DNA of 60,015 nt from positions 1-60,015 of the forward strand of contig NZ_BOOA01000053.1 in assembly GCF_016862995.1 (NCBI RefSeq), written 5' to 3'. The notes below the pieces were generated by a model. That model searched no databases and was not told where the DNA came from. It saw nothing but the letters and a program-made list of their open reading frames with translations. Below are positions 9,164-17,304 of the stretch, piece after piece (the first letter of the stretch is position 1; every line of letters starts with the position of its first letter). The position numbers and the translations under genes were made by a program. Source of the stretch: Acrocarpospora phusangensis (GTDB lineage: Bacteria > Actinomycetota > Actinomycetes > Streptosporangiales > Streptosporangiaceae).

Positions 9164-9205
9164 CATTCCACGGTATAGCCATTACTGTAAGGCCTCCGTG
9201 GAATG
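9164..9205. repeat. 10-bp inverted repeat between lipoprotein and methyltransferase genes
   Basis: CATTCCACGG (9164-9173) and CCGTGGAATG (9196-9205) are perfect complements with a 22-nt AT-rich spacer. The arm centres are 32 bp apart, about three helical turns. It may be a terminator for the lipoprotein gene or an operator for the methyltransferase; there is no T run. Confidence 0.5.
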
Positions 9206-9213
9206 GATGGTGG

Positions 9214-10284
9214 TCAGCCGATCTGCTGGGGCCAATGTTGCCGGAGGTACGTCTTCGCGGCGTCCTGCTGCGGAATGGTGAGCGTCACCGGGGTCCCGGC
9301 GACTTTCGGCAGCTTGGCCAGGGCCTCGTGGTCCAGCCCGCCGCGCATCTCCATCGCCTCCAGCCGTACCGGCCTGGCGTAGCCGCGCAGGAGCAGGTTC
9401 TGGCCCTCGTCGGAGAAGAGGAACTCCTCCCACAGGCGGGCGGCGGCCGGGTGCCTGGCCTTGGCGTTGATGGCCTGCACGTAGTGCGAGGCGAGCACGG
9501 CGTCCTTGGGGATGGTCACCCGCCACTCCGGCTTGTCCTGCTCGGTGGCCGCGGCGGCCCTGGCCATGTTGAGGTAGTCCCAGTCCAGCAGGGCGGTGGC
9601 CTTGTCCGGGGTGGACAGCGAGCCCGCCTTCTTCAGGTCGGCGAAGAACTTCACCCCGCGGGCGGCGTCCGGCTTCCCCCCGGACAGCGAGGTGGCCATC
9701 ACGCCGCCGAATCCGGCCGCGGTGCGGATCGGGTCGCCGGGCAGGGCGACCGCCGCCCCCGGCTTCAGCAGCGCCGCGTACGACGCGGGCGCGGCCACCT
9801 TGGCGGGGTCGTAGCCGATCGACATGTAGCCGCCGTAACCCGCGTACCAGGCGCCGTCGGCGGCCTTGAGGTCGTCGGCGATGTCCTGCCAGCCGAGCAC
9901 CCGGTAGGGGGCGAACTTGTCGGCGTTGGCGACGGCCGCGTCCAGGCTCAGGTCGTACACGTCGGGGGCCTGGGCGCCGGTGGCGGCGAGCTGCTGGGCG
10001 CCGGTGGCGTCCGGTTTGAGGGCGGTCACCTTCACGCCGTACTTGTCGGCGAACTCGTCCATGATCTCGCCGTGGTTCACCCAGTCGCGGGGCAGGCCGG
10101 CCACGACCAGCTCGCCCTCCTTCTGGGCCGCCTCGATCAACCGGTCCATGTTGGTGAAGCCCGACTGCAGGCTGGCGGCCATGGGGTTCACCGGGGGCAG
10201 GTTCTTGTTGTCCGTAGCCGGGGCGGAGCAGGCGGCCGCGGCCACCGCGAGCAGGGCTACCAGACCTAGAGCACGTGTGGTCAC
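9214..10284 (-). CDS. Orphan ABC-type substrate-binding lipoprotein
   Basis: Extracellular solute-binding protein of the iron(III)/polyamine (family 1) type, 356 residues. A short signal peptide ends in a lipobox with C19 (AAAAC), so it should be lipid-anchored on the outer face of the membrane. The two-lobed pattern is seen in KYGVKVTALKPDATGAQQL and the late LWEEFLFSDEGQNLL, both typical of this family. Ligand not predictable. No permease or ATPase gene is adjacent, so it must use a transporter encoded elsewhere. GTG start at 10284 without a strong ribosome site. Confidence 0.82.
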   Translation of the reverse strand: MTTRALGLVALLAVAAAACSAPATDNKNLPPVNPMAASLQSGFTNMDRLIEAAQKEGELVVAGLPRDWVNHGEIMDEFADKYGVKVTALKPDATGAQQLAATGAQAPDVYDLSLDAAVANADKFAPYRVLGWQDIADDLKAADGAWYAGYGGYMSIGYDPAKVAAPASYAALLKPGAAVALPGDPIRTAAGFGGVMATSLSGGKPDAARGVKFFADLKKAGSLSTPDKATALLDWDYLNMARAAAATEQDKPEWRVTIPKDAVLASHYVQAINAKARHPAAARLWEEFLFSDEGQNLLLRGYARPVRLEAMEMRGGLDHEALAKLPKVAGTPVTLTIPQQDAAKTYLRQHWPQQIG

Positions 10285-10332
10285 GATTCGAATACTTGGC
10301 GTGATTTTCCGGCCGGTCGAGGAGACACGCCG

Positions 10333-10539
10333 TCAGCCGGGCACGACCTTTGCCGCCACCATGGCCTTCTCCGGGAACTCCACCAGCGTGCCGTCGCGCT
10401 TCCGCACGGCCAGCACGCCGCCCGACCACGACTCCAGCACGCCCACGACGTCGCGGAAACCTTCGGGCACCACCCGCCGCACGGTCACCTTGCGGCCCAC
10501 GTCTTCCGCCGAGATGCTCACTCTGAGGTGAAAGGCCAC
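10333..10539 (-). CDS. Stand-alone SH3-barrel protein related to GNAT N-terminal domain
   Basis: A 68-residue protein matching the N-terminal beta-barrel (histone acetyltransferase Rv0428c-type SH3 domain) normally fused to a GNAT acetyltransferase: DVGRKVTVRRVVPEGFRDVV then LAVRKRDGTLVEFPE. The acetyltransferase half is absent; the gene stops at 10333 and the next gene is the lipoprotein. The GTG start is chosen because AGGAGG lies 11 nt upstream; the open frame extends to 10611 but that part has no ribosome site and is not family-like. Divergent from fdxA. Function unknown. Confidence 0.72.
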   Translation of the reverse strand: MAFHLRVSISAEDVGRKVTVRRVVPEGFRDVVGVLESWSGGVLAVRKRDGTLVEFPEKAMVAAKVVPG

Positions 10540-10637
10540 GGCTTTGGCCCCCTCCTGTTTCAGCCACCTGGCAGGCAACGCAATACTAGGCGTTAGCAAC
10601 CCGCGGCCCATGTCGTGCCGGAAAGAAGGAGCCCGAG

Positions 10638-10964
10638 GTGACCTACGTCATCGCGCAGCCTTGCGTGGATGTCCTGGACAAGGCGTGCATCGAGGAATGC
10701 CCCGTCGACTGCATCTACGAGGGCAACCGCATGCTCTACATTCACCCCGACGAATGTGTGGACTGCGGCGCGTGCGAACCGGTCTGCCCGGTGGAGGCCA
10801 TCTTCTACGAGGACGACCTGCCGGAGCAGTGGAAGGACTTCTACCGCGCCAACGTGGACTTCTTCGAGGACCTCGGTTCTCCCGGGGGTGCGTCGAAGGT
10901 CGGCAAAATCGAGAAGGACCACGAAGTCGTCGCCGCGCTGCCCCCGCAGGCTGAGGACCACTGA
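10638..10964 (+). CDS. fdxA: 7Fe ferredoxin
   Basis: Small cytoplasmic electron carrier (108 residues) with one [3Fe-4S] and one [4Fe-4S] cluster. Cluster cysteines are seen in [17 protein letters not shown] and in [12 protein letters not shown], followed by the acidic C-terminal tail typical of actinobacterial FdxA/FdxC. GTG start with GAAGGAG upstream. It precedes dapC, the same order as Rv1177-Rv1178 in Mycobacterium tuberculosis. A GC-rich hairpin (7-bp arms 10982-10988 and 11002-11008, no T run) lies between them and might attenuate read-through. Confidence 0.93.
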   Translation: MTYVIAQPCVDVLDKACIEECPVDCIYEGNRMLYIHPDECVDCGACEPVCPVEAIFYEDDLPEQWKDFYRANVDFFEDLGSPGGASKVGKIEKDHEVVAALPPQAEDH

Positions 10965-11036
10965 AGTAGTTTTGTGCCCCGGCCGCCCGCCGCGTCCCGG
11001 TGGGCGGCTGCCGCATGCCCGTAGGGGGGACCTTCG

Positions 11037-12116
11037 TTGATCACACTGCCCGACTTCCCGTGGGACCGGCTCACGCCGTACAAGGAGGTGGCCCAGGCGC
11101 ACCCGGACGGCATCGCCGATCTGTCCATCGGCACGCCGGTCGACTCCGTGCCCGCGGTGATCCAGCGCGCGCTGGCCGAGGCCGCCGACAGCCCCGGCTA
11201 CCCCCTCACGTACGGCACGCCCGCGCTGCGCGACGCGGCGGCCGGCTGGCTGGCCCGCCGGCACGGGGTCACCGTGGATCCGGCCGCGGTGCTGCCCGTC
11301 ATCGGCACCAAGGAGCTGGTGGCCTGGCTGCCCACGCTGCTGGGCGTGCGCGCGGGTGAGCGGGTGGTCTTCCCCGAGCTGGCGTACCCGACGTACGACG
11401 TGGGCGCGCGGCTGGCGGGGGCGGAGCCGTACGCGACGGACGGGCTGGTCTCGCTGGGGCCCGAGCGGGTGCCGCTGGTGTGGGTGAACTCGCCGTCCAA
11501 CCCGACCGGCAAGGTGCTGCCGGCCGGGCACCTGGCCAAGGTGGTGGCCTGGGCGCGGGAACGCGGCGCGATCGTCGCCTCGGACGAGTGCTACATCGGG
11601 CTCGGCTGGGAGGAGGAGCCGGTCTCGATCCTGCACCCGGAGGTCTCGGGGGGCTCCCACGAGGGCCTGCTGGCGGTGCACTCGCTGTCGAAACGGTCCA
11701 ATCTGGCCGGGTACCGGGCGGGCTTCGTCACCGGCGATCCGGAGCTCGTCCAGCGCCTCCTGGAGGTCCGCAAGCACGCCGGAATGATCGTTCCGGGACC
11801 GGTCCAGGCCGCCATGACCGCCGCCCTGAACGACGACGCCCACGCGCTGGCCCAGCGTGAGCGGTACGCGGCGCGCCGGGACGCGCTCCGGCCCGCCCTG
11901 GAGGCGGCCGGCTGGCGGATCGAGCACTCCACCGCGGGGCTCTACCTGTGGGCGAGCGACGGCACCGACTGCTGGGACCAGGTGCGCCGGCTGTCGGAGC
12001 GCGGCATCCTCGTGGCGCCCGGGGACTTCTACGGGGCAGCCGGAAAGCAACACATTCGTATTGCTATTACGGCGACAGATGAACGGATAAATGCGGTCGT
12101 GCGTCGGCTCCAGTAG
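11037..12116 (+). CDS. dapC: Succinyldiaminopimelate aminotransferase
   Basis: PLP enzyme (fold type I, class I/II aminotransferase, 359 residues) that transaminates N-succinyl-2-amino-6-ketopimelate in the succinylase route to lysine and meso-diaminopimelate. The PLP lysine is K219 in HSLSKRSNLAGYR; SPSNPTGK and ASDECY are the expected cofactor-contact motifs. TTG start at 11037 preceded by AGGGGGGA. Neighbouring fdxA supports the DapC assignment over other aminotransferases, and dapE of the same pathway lies 1.5 kb downstream. Confidence 0.9.
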   Translation: MITLPDFPWDRLTPYKEVAQAHPDGIADLSIGTPVDSVPAVIQRALAEAADSPGYPLTYGTPALRDAAAGWLARRHGVTVDPAAVLPVIGTKELVAWLPTLLGVRAGERVVFPELAYPTYDVGARLAGAEPYATDGLVSLGPERVPLVWVNSPSNPTGKVLPAGHLAKVVAWARERGAIVASDECYIGLGWEEEPVSILHPEVSGGSHEGLLAVHSLSKRSNLAGYRAGFVTGDPELVQRLLEVRKHAGMIVPGPVQAAMTAALNDDAHALAQRERYAARRDALRPALEAAGWRIEHSTAGLYLWASDGTDCWDQVRRLSERGILVAPGDFYGAAGKQHIRIAITATDERINAVVRRLQ

Positions 12117-12127
12117 GATCGCGCGCC

Positions 12128-12739
12128 ATGACGACAGCGGTGGTGCTCGGTTTGAGTGTCGCGACGCTCATCGTCGTGCTTGGCGCGTTCATCGCCACCA
12201 CCCGCCAGGACAGGCGTGCGGCTCCGGCGAACGGCGGCGACTACGGCTCCGGCCACGGGCCCTCGTATTTCGACCCGCGAACCATCAAGGTCGGCGACAC
12301 GGTGCATATCGCGGGTGTGCGCTACCGCGCCATGGGAGCGTTGCATCTTTCCTGGCACGGCGAGGAGTGGACCGAACACCTCCTGGACGACGGCACCCGC
12401 CGCTACCAGTGGCTCTCCGTCCAGGAGCGTGAGGTCCAGCAGGAGGCCGCTCACCTGGAGGTTCTGCTCTGGACACAGGTCCAGGCGCAGGGCATGGTGC
12501 CCGCCAAGAGCATGCTGATCATGGAGGGCGTGGAGTTCTTCCCGATCGAGCGGGGCACTGTCCCGTTCCGGGCCGAGGGCATGACCGGCCTGCCGGACCG
12601 GGGACTGCTGGACTTCGCGGACTATCGGGCCAATGACGGGCGGTTGTTGTCGTTCCAGCGGGTCCAGGGCGGGCAGTGGGTGGCCTCGTACGCCTCGCCG
12701 CTGACCCCTGGCTCGATCCAAGTCGAGCGGCTGGGCTAA
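12128..12739 (+). CDS. DUF4178 membrane-anchored protein
   Basis: A 203-residue protein with an N-terminal membrane helix (about 5-25) followed by a soluble DUF4178-like beta-rich domain (IKVGDTVHIAGVRYRAMG; WTEHLLDDGTRRYQWL). Such proteins have no established biochemical role; some family members sit with polyamine genes, which is not the case here. It follows dapC by 11 bp and may be co-transcribed. Its stop overlaps the stop of the convergent gene by 4 bp. Confidence 0.78.
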   Translation: MTTAVVLGLSVATLIVVLGAFIATTRQDRRAAPANGGDYGSGHGPSYFDPRTIKVGDTVHIAGVRYRAMGALHLSWHGEEWTEHLLDDGTRRYQWLSVQEREVQQEAAHLEVLLWTQVQAQGMVPAKSMLIMEGVEFFPIERGTVPFRAEGMTGLPDRGLLDFADYRANDGRLLSFQRVQGGQWVASYASPLTPGSIQVERLG

Positions 12740-13536
12740 CTCACCGCCATCGGCCCACTTTTGCCGGATTTATCGGCTTGCCAACCGTCGTGTCCATTTT
12801 CGGCGGTCCAGCTGACGCCGTCGTAGCGGATCTGGCGCAGGCCGTACTTCTGCGCGTGGGTGACGTACCAGGTGGCGACCAGCCAGCTGTCCTTGCGGGC
12901 GGCGGCGCCCAGAGCCCGGGTGAGCTCGCCGCGGGCCTCGCCCGGGTCGGCCTTGACCGGTTTCGCGGGCGGCGGGTACCAGCAGTACACGGCGCTGGCC
13001 ACCCGGCCGCTGAACGCGCCGGCCAGGATGATCGCGGTGGCCCGGTGGTCGGCGTACGCCCCGCCGTCGGCCGAGCGCTGGACCTCCTGGGCGGCGTCGT
13101 GCAGTGGCAGGTCCAGGTACCCCTCCACCTTCTCCAGCGCGGCGAAGAACTTCCTGGTCGAGTAGACCGGGTCCATCAGCTGCTTGACCGTGCCCCAGCC
13201 CTGGGACGGGCGCTGCTGGAAGATGCCGACCGAGTCGCGGTCCCCGTACGGGATGTTGCTGAGCTTGGACTCCTGGATGGCGGTGATGTACGCGATCTCC
13301 AGCGCCCGCTCGGGCAGCTTGCGCCGGGCCGCCACGGCGGCGATCACCGCGGCCACCTGGGACTGCTCGATGTCCAGTTCGATCGTTCCGTCCGGCGTGG
13401 TGATCTGACAGTTCTCCCCCCGCACGTACGGCTCCGCCTGCTGGAGCAGCCGGTAGACCGCGAAGAGGATGGCGCCGCCCAGAACAACGACGATGGCCAG
13501 GATGATCAGTGCGGTTCTGGGGACGCGGGTTGTCAC
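12736..13536 (-). CDS. Membrane-anchored lysozyme/transglycosylase-fold protein
   Basis: A 266-residue protein with an N-terminal membrane helix (about 8-30) and an extracytoplasmic domain. The motif AITAIQES-type glutamate (AYITAIQESKLSN) followed by GDRDSVGIFQQRPSQGWG matches the actinobacterial lysozyme-like family, in which the glutamate is the expected catalytic acid of a lytic transglycosylase or muramidase fold. Activity is inferred. Databases sometimes misname this family as a heavy metal transporter; nothing here supports that. GTG start. Convergent with the DUF4178 gene and divergent from dapE. Confidence 0.75.
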   Translation of the reverse strand: MTTRVPRTALIILAIVVVLGGAILFAVYRLLQQAEPYVRGENCQITTPDGTIELDIEQSQVAAVIAAVAARRKLPERALEIAYITAIQESKLSNIPYGDRDSVGIFQQRPSQGWGTVKQLMDPVYSTRKFFAALEKVEGYLDLPLHDAAQEVQRSADGGAYADHRATAIILAGAFSGRVASAVYCWYPPPAKPVKADPGEARGELTRALGAAARKDSWLVATWYVTHAQKYGLRQIRYDGVSWTAENGHDGWQADKSGKSGPMAVS

Positions 13537-13574
13537 GTCCCAGAACCTACCCGGACTCCCTAGGCTGGTGTCTC

Positions 13575-14621
13575 ATGCGACTGGATCAGGACGTCAGGAC
13601 CCTCACCGCCGAACTGGTGGACATCGCCTCGGAGAGCGGGAACGAGAAACCGCTCGCCGACGCCGTCGAGGCGGCGCTGACCAGGCTGGGGCATCTCACC
13701 GTGGACCGGGACGGTTCCAACGTGGTGGCCCGCACCCACCTCGGCCGGCCGGAGCGTGTGGTGGTGGCCGGGCACCTGGACACCGTCCCGATCGCCGGGA
13801 ACGTGCCCAGCAGGATCGACGGCGACCGCCTGTACGGCTGCGGCACCACCGACATGAAGAGCGGCGTGGCCGTCCAGCTCAAACTGGCCCTGCTGACCGA
13901 GCCCAACCGCGACCTCACCCTGGTCTTCTACGACTGCGAGGAGGTCGAGGCGGCCCGCAACGGCCTCGGCATGCTGGTCAGGGAGCACCCCGACTGGGTG
14001 CGCGGCGACTTCGCGGTGCTGATGGAGCCCACCGACGGGGAGATCGAGGGCGGCTGCCAGGGCACGATGCGGGCCGAGGTGCGGACCACCGGCGTGCGCG
14101 CCCACAGCGCCCGCTCCTGGCTGGGCGTCAACGCCGTGCACCGGGCCGCCGAGATCCTCAACCGGCTGCTCGCCTACGAGCCGCGCAAGCCGGTGGTGGA
14201 CGGCCTGGCGTACCACGAGGGCCTGAACGCGGTGCGGATCGACGGCGGGCATGCCGGGAACGTCATCCCGGACGAGTGCGTGGTGACGGTCAACTACCGC
14301 TTCGCGCCCGACCGGACCGAGGCGGAGGCGGCCGGCTTCCTGGCGGAGTTCTTCGCCGGCTTCGACGTGCGGATCACCGACAGCGCGCCCGGCGCCAGGC
14401 CCGGCCTGGACCACCCGATCGCGTCGGCCTTCGCCGCCATTGTCGGCGGCCCTCCGCAGGCCAAGGTGGCGTGGACGGACGTGGCCCGTTTCTCGGCGCT
14501 CGGCGTCCCGGCCGTGAACTACGGACCCGGCAATCCGGAGGTCGCCCACAAACGGGACGAGTACGTCGAACTTGCCAAGATCGTCGAAGCCGAGCGGGTC
14601 ATGACCAGCTGGCTGACCTGA
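13575..14621 (+). CDS. dapE: Succinyl-diaminopimelate desuccinylase
   Basis: M20-family dinuclear zinc hydrolase (348 residues) that removes succinate from N-succinyl-LL-diaminopimelate, giving LL-DAP for lysine and peptidoglycan. Metal and catalytic residues are visible: H67 and D69 (GHLDTVP), D93 (TTDMKSG), and the acid pair E122/E123 (CEEVE). The ATG at 13575 starts the family-like N terminus; the frame is open upstream to 13509 without support. dapC upstream supports the pathway. A strong hairpin terminator follows 20 bp after the stop. Confidence 0.92.
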   Translation: MRLDQDVRTLTAELVDIASESGNEKPLADAVEAALTRLGHLTVDRDGSNVVARTHLGRPERVVVAGHLDTVPIAGNVPSRIDGDRLYGCGTTDMKSGVAVQLKLALLTEPNRDLTLVFYDCEEVEAARNGLGMLVREHPDWVRGDFAVLMEPTDGEIEGGCQGTMRAEVRTTGVRAHSARSWLGVNAVHRAAEILNRLLAYEPRKPVVDGLAYHEGLNAVRIDGGHAGNVIPDECVVTVNYRFAPDRTEAEAAGFLAEFFAGFDVRITDSAPGARPGLDHPIASAFAAIVGGPPQAKVAWTDVARFSALGVPAVNYGPGNPEVAHKRDEYVELAKIVEAERVMTSWLT

Positions 14622-14641
14622 GCGGATACCCCCAGAAAGAA

Positions 14642-14687
14642 GAAAGTGGCTTTCCTCGCCGGCCATTTGGCGGGGAAAGCCACTTTC
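14642..14687 (+). terminator. Rho-independent-type hairpin after dapE
   Basis: A perfect 14-bp stem (14642-14655 with 14674-14687) encloses an 18-nt loop that can itself form a 4-bp stem. It lies 20 bp after the dapE stop. The T run is weak, as is common in high-GC actinobacteria. Confidence 0.8.
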
Positions 14688-14749
14688 CGTCCCGAGCAGC
14701 ACCCTCGACTCTTAGACGCGGCCTCCGCGAAAACCGGTTCCGCTCGTTT

Positions 14750-14775
14750 CCGAAGAATTTCAAGATTCTTTTCGG
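14750..14775. promoter_or_regulatory. AT-rich imperfect inverted repeat upstream of the first LOG gene
   Basis: CCGAAGAAT (14750-14758) and ATTCTTTTCGG (14765-14775) pair with a 2-nt bulge around a 6-nt loop; the inner 6 bp are perfect. It lies about 34 bp upstream of the LOG start and is strikingly AT-rich for this genome. Either a second terminator or an operator in the promoter. Confidence 0.35.
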
Positions 14776-14808
14776 ACCCTTCCCGGGGCGGGGGTACGGT
14801 GAGTCGGC

Positions 14809-15603
14809 ATGAACACGATCCGCCCTGAACGACGCCAGGGGCCGTCTCTCGTCCGTGGCAGCCTGGTGCCCGATTCCACCCATGACCAGCGGCTGCTCGA
14901 TCGGCGGGGGCCCGCCGACTGGGTGCACATGGACCCGTGGCGGGTGCTGCGCATCCAGGCCGAGTTCGTCGAGGGGTTCGGCGCGCTGGCGGAGTTGCCG
15001 CCCGCGGTGACGGTCTTCGGCTCGGCCCGTACCAAACCGGACTCCGGTGAGTACGACATGGGGGTGCGGCTCGGGCGGGGTCTGGCCGAGGCGGGGTACG
15101 CGGTGATCACCGGAGGCGGGCCCGGCTGCATGGAGGCCGCCAACAAGGGCGCGCTGGAGGCGGGCGGCGTCTCGGTGGGTCTCGGCATCGAGCTGCCGCA
15201 CGAGCAGAGCATGAACCCGTACGTGGATCTCGGCGTGGAGTTCCGCTACTTCTTCGTGCGCAAGACCATGTTCGTGAAGTACTCCTCCGGCTTCATCACC
15301 CTGCCGGGCGGGTTCGGCACCCTGGACGAGCTGTTCGAGGCGCTCACCCTGGTGCAGACCCGCAAGGTGACCTCCTTCCCGGTCGTCCTGATGGGCACCC
15401 GGTTCTGGGGCCCGATGGTCAGCTGGATCAAGGACACGCTGCTCGCCGAGGGCAAGATCTCGCCGCCGGACGTGGAGCTGATCCGGTGCACCGACGACGT
15501 GGAGGAGGCCATCCGGATCATCGTGGAGGCCGACCGGCTGCGGAGCGAGACCGAGACGGTGGAGCGGGAGTCGGTCGAGCAGACCGTGGCCGACGCCCAA
15601 TAA
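14809..15603 (+). CDS. LOG-family (TIGR00730) nucleotide phosphoribohydrolase-like protein 1
   Basis: Rossmann-fold protein of 264 residues related to cytokinin-activating LOG enzymes, which split nucleoside 5'-monophosphates into base and ribose 5-phosphate. The two family motifs are present: GGGPGCMEAANKGA and PGGFGTLDE. An N-terminal extension of about 65 residues precedes the core. Substrate in actinobacteria may be AMP-like nucleotides rather than cytokinins. It is followed 20 bp later by a second LOG protein, and dapE plus LOG is a recurrent actinobacterial order (compare Rv1202-Rv1205). Confidence 0.88.
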   Translation: MNTIRPERRQGPSLVRGSLVPDSTHDQRLLDRRGPADWVHMDPWRVLRIQAEFVEGFGALAELPPAVTVFGSARTKPDSGEYDMGVRLGRGLAEAGYAVITGGGPGCMEAANKGALEAGGVSVGLGIELPHEQSMNPYVDLGVEFRYFFVRKTMFVKYSSGFITLPGGFGTLDELFEALTLVQTRKVTSFPVVLMGTRFWGPMVSWIKDTLLAEGKISPPDVELIRCTDDVEEAIRIIVEADRLRSETETVERESVEQTVADAQ

Positions 15604-15623
15604 GCCTCCATAAAATAGGTCAA

Positions 15624-16190
15624 ATGTTCGTTTGTGTGTTCTGCGCGTCCAGCCGGCGGATCGACCCCAAGTACCTGGAGCTGGCCCGGGAGGTCGGCGC
15701 CGAGCTGGCCCGGCGCGGCCACGGCCTGGTCAGCGGCGGGGCCGTCGTCTCCTGCATGGGCGAGGTGGCCCGCGCCGCCCGGGCAGGTGGCGCCACCACC
15801 GTGGGGGTGATCCCGCAGGCCCTGGTGGACATCGAGATCGCCGACACCGACTCGGACGAGCTCGTGGTCACCCCGGGCATGCGTGAGCGCAAGGGCGTGA
15901 TGGACGCCCGTTCGGACGCGTTCCTGGTGCTCCCCGGCGGCATCGGCACCCTGGAGGAGCTGTTCGAGATCTGGACCTCCCGGGTCCTCGGCCTGCACGT
16001 CAAACCCCTGGTCATCCTCGACCCCTGGGGCCTGTACGACCCGCTGAAGGCCCTGGTCGGCGGCATGTACGACCAGGGCTTCACCCGCCCCGACGTGTTC
16101 GACGCCATCTCCTGGGCCACCGGCGTGGAGGAGGCCTTCGATCTGCTGGACAAGCGGCAGCACCTCATCCCGGTGACCGATCCGGACTGA
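15624..16190 (+). CDS. LOG-family (TIGR00730) protein 2
   Basis: A 188-residue LOG paralogue without the N-terminal extension of its neighbour. ATG at 15624 begins the Rossmann strand MFVCVFCASS. The catalytic PGGIGTLEE motif is intact, but the first motif reads SGGAVVSCMGE where the family usually has a GGGxxGLMG-like loop, so substrate specificity may differ. 20 bp separate it from protein 1, which suggests co-transcription. Nucleotide hydrolase role is from the family. Confidence 0.87.
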   Translation: MFVCVFCASSRRIDPKYLELAREVGAELARRGHGLVSGGAVVSCMGEVARAARAGGATTVGVIPQALVDIEIADTDSDELVVTPGMRERKGVMDARSDAFLVLPGGIGTLEELFEIWTSRVLGLHVKPLVILDPWGLYDPLKALVGGMYDQGFTRPDVFDAISWATGVEEAFDLLDKRQHLIPVTDPD

Positions 16191-16228
16191 CGGCCTGCGG
16201 CCCTTGTGAGTTGTGGCACGATTCGTAT

Positions 16229-16756
16229 GTGCTGGTCGTACTCGTGGTCGCCGCTCTGGCCGTGCTCGGATGCGTGGTCCTGGTCTCGCTGGGCCGTGGC
16301 GGTGAGATGGCCGAGTTCCACCCCGACGTGCCGCCGCTGGAGTTGCCCGAGGCCGGACAGCTGAACGCGGCCGACTTCGGGTCCCTGCACCTGCCCATCG
16401 GCCTGATCGGTTACAACACCCAGAGTGTGGACGAGACCCTGCAGCGGGCGGCCACGGCGCTGAGCGAGCGGGACACCCGGATCGCCGTGCTGGAGCAGAA
16501 GGTCGCCGAACTCCTGGCCGGCCGCCTCCAGGCCCGCCAGGAGCTGTACGCGCGCCCGGCGGAGCCGCCCCGGACCGAGCACCAGCCGGAGGTCCCGAAC
16601 GGAGCGGCCGGCTGGGAGGGCATCCCGGTCGAGCACCTCGACCCGCTCCCCGTGGCCGAGAAGACCGACAAGACCGACAAGGCTCTGGTCAAAGCGTCCG
16701 AGAAGCCCGGCAAGAAGGACGAGGACGAGAAGGACGATCCGGAGGAGGCGTGGTAG
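16229..16756 (+). CDS. Small membrane protein with DivIVA-like segment
   Basis: About 175 residues: a membrane helix at the very N terminus, then a short segment (GLIGYNTQSVDETLQRAATA) that resembles the DivIVA-domain repeat of actinobacterial membrane proteins, a coiled-coil stretch, and a charged Lys/Glu/Asp-rich tail. The start is unclear: GTG at 16229 or TTG at 16211, neither with a clear ribosome site. It overlaps tag by 7 bp. The same neighbour pair is known from mycobacteria (Rv1209-Rv1210). A role in envelope growth is possible but not shown. Confidence 0.75.
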   Translation: MLVVLVVAALAVLGCVVLVSLGRGGEMAEFHPDVPPLELPEAGQLNAADFGSLHLPIGLIGYNTQSVDETLQRAATALSERDTRIAVLEQKVAELLAGRLQARQELYARPAEPPRTEHQPEVPNGAAGWEGIPVEHLDPLPVAEKTDKTDKALVKASEKPGKKDEDEKDDPEEAW

Positions 16757-17304
16757 TTCGCTGCGCCTGGGCGACGTCCGACCCGCTCTACCTGGACTAC
16801 CACGACCACGAGTGGGGCCGCCCGGTCCGCGACGACGACGGCGTCTACGAGCGCGTCACGTTGGAGGCCTTCCAGTCCGGCCTGTCCTGGATCACCATCC
16901 TGCGCAAAAGGGAGAACTTCCGCGCCGCCTTCGACGGTTTCGCCATCGCCAAGGTCGCCGCGTACGGCCCGGCCGACGTGGAGCGCCTGCTGACCGACGC
17001 CGGCATCGTCCGCAACCGCGCCAAGATCGAGGCCGCCGTGGCCAACGCCAGGGCCGCCCTGGACCTCCCCGGCGGCATCTCCGCCCTGATCTGGAAGTAC
17101 GCCGACCCGGACGCGCCGATCCCGCGCACCATGGCCGACGTCCCCGCCACCACGCCCGGCTCCGTTGCCCTCGCCAAGGACCTCAGGAAGCACGGCTTCC
17201 GCTTCGTCGGGCCCACCACCGCGTACGCGCTGATGCAGGCCATCGGCCTGGTGGACGACCACGTCGCGGACTGCCTGGTCAGGACAGGGCCGTCCGGAGC
17301 CTGA
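16750..17304 (+). CDS. tag: DNA-3-methyladenine glycosylase I
   Basis: Base-excision repair enzyme (184 residues) that removes 3-methyladenine from alkylated DNA. The zinc-binding residues of the Tag family are in place: C5, H18 and, near the C terminus, H171 and C175 (DDHVADC). The conserved active-site glutamate is in LEAFQSGLSW (E39). GTG start inside the end of the preceding gene, with GGAGGAGG as ribosome site. Convergent with LtrA, their ends overlapping by 26 bp. Confidence 0.92.
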   Translation: MVVRCAWATSDPLYLDYHDHEWGRPVRDDDGVYERVTLEAFQSGLSWITILRKRENFRAAFDGFAIAKVAAYGPADVERLLTDAGIVRNRAKIEAAVANARAALDLPGGISALIWKYADPDAPIPRTMADVPATTPGSVALAKDLRKHGFRFVGPTTAYALMQAIGLVDDHVADCLVRTGPSGA

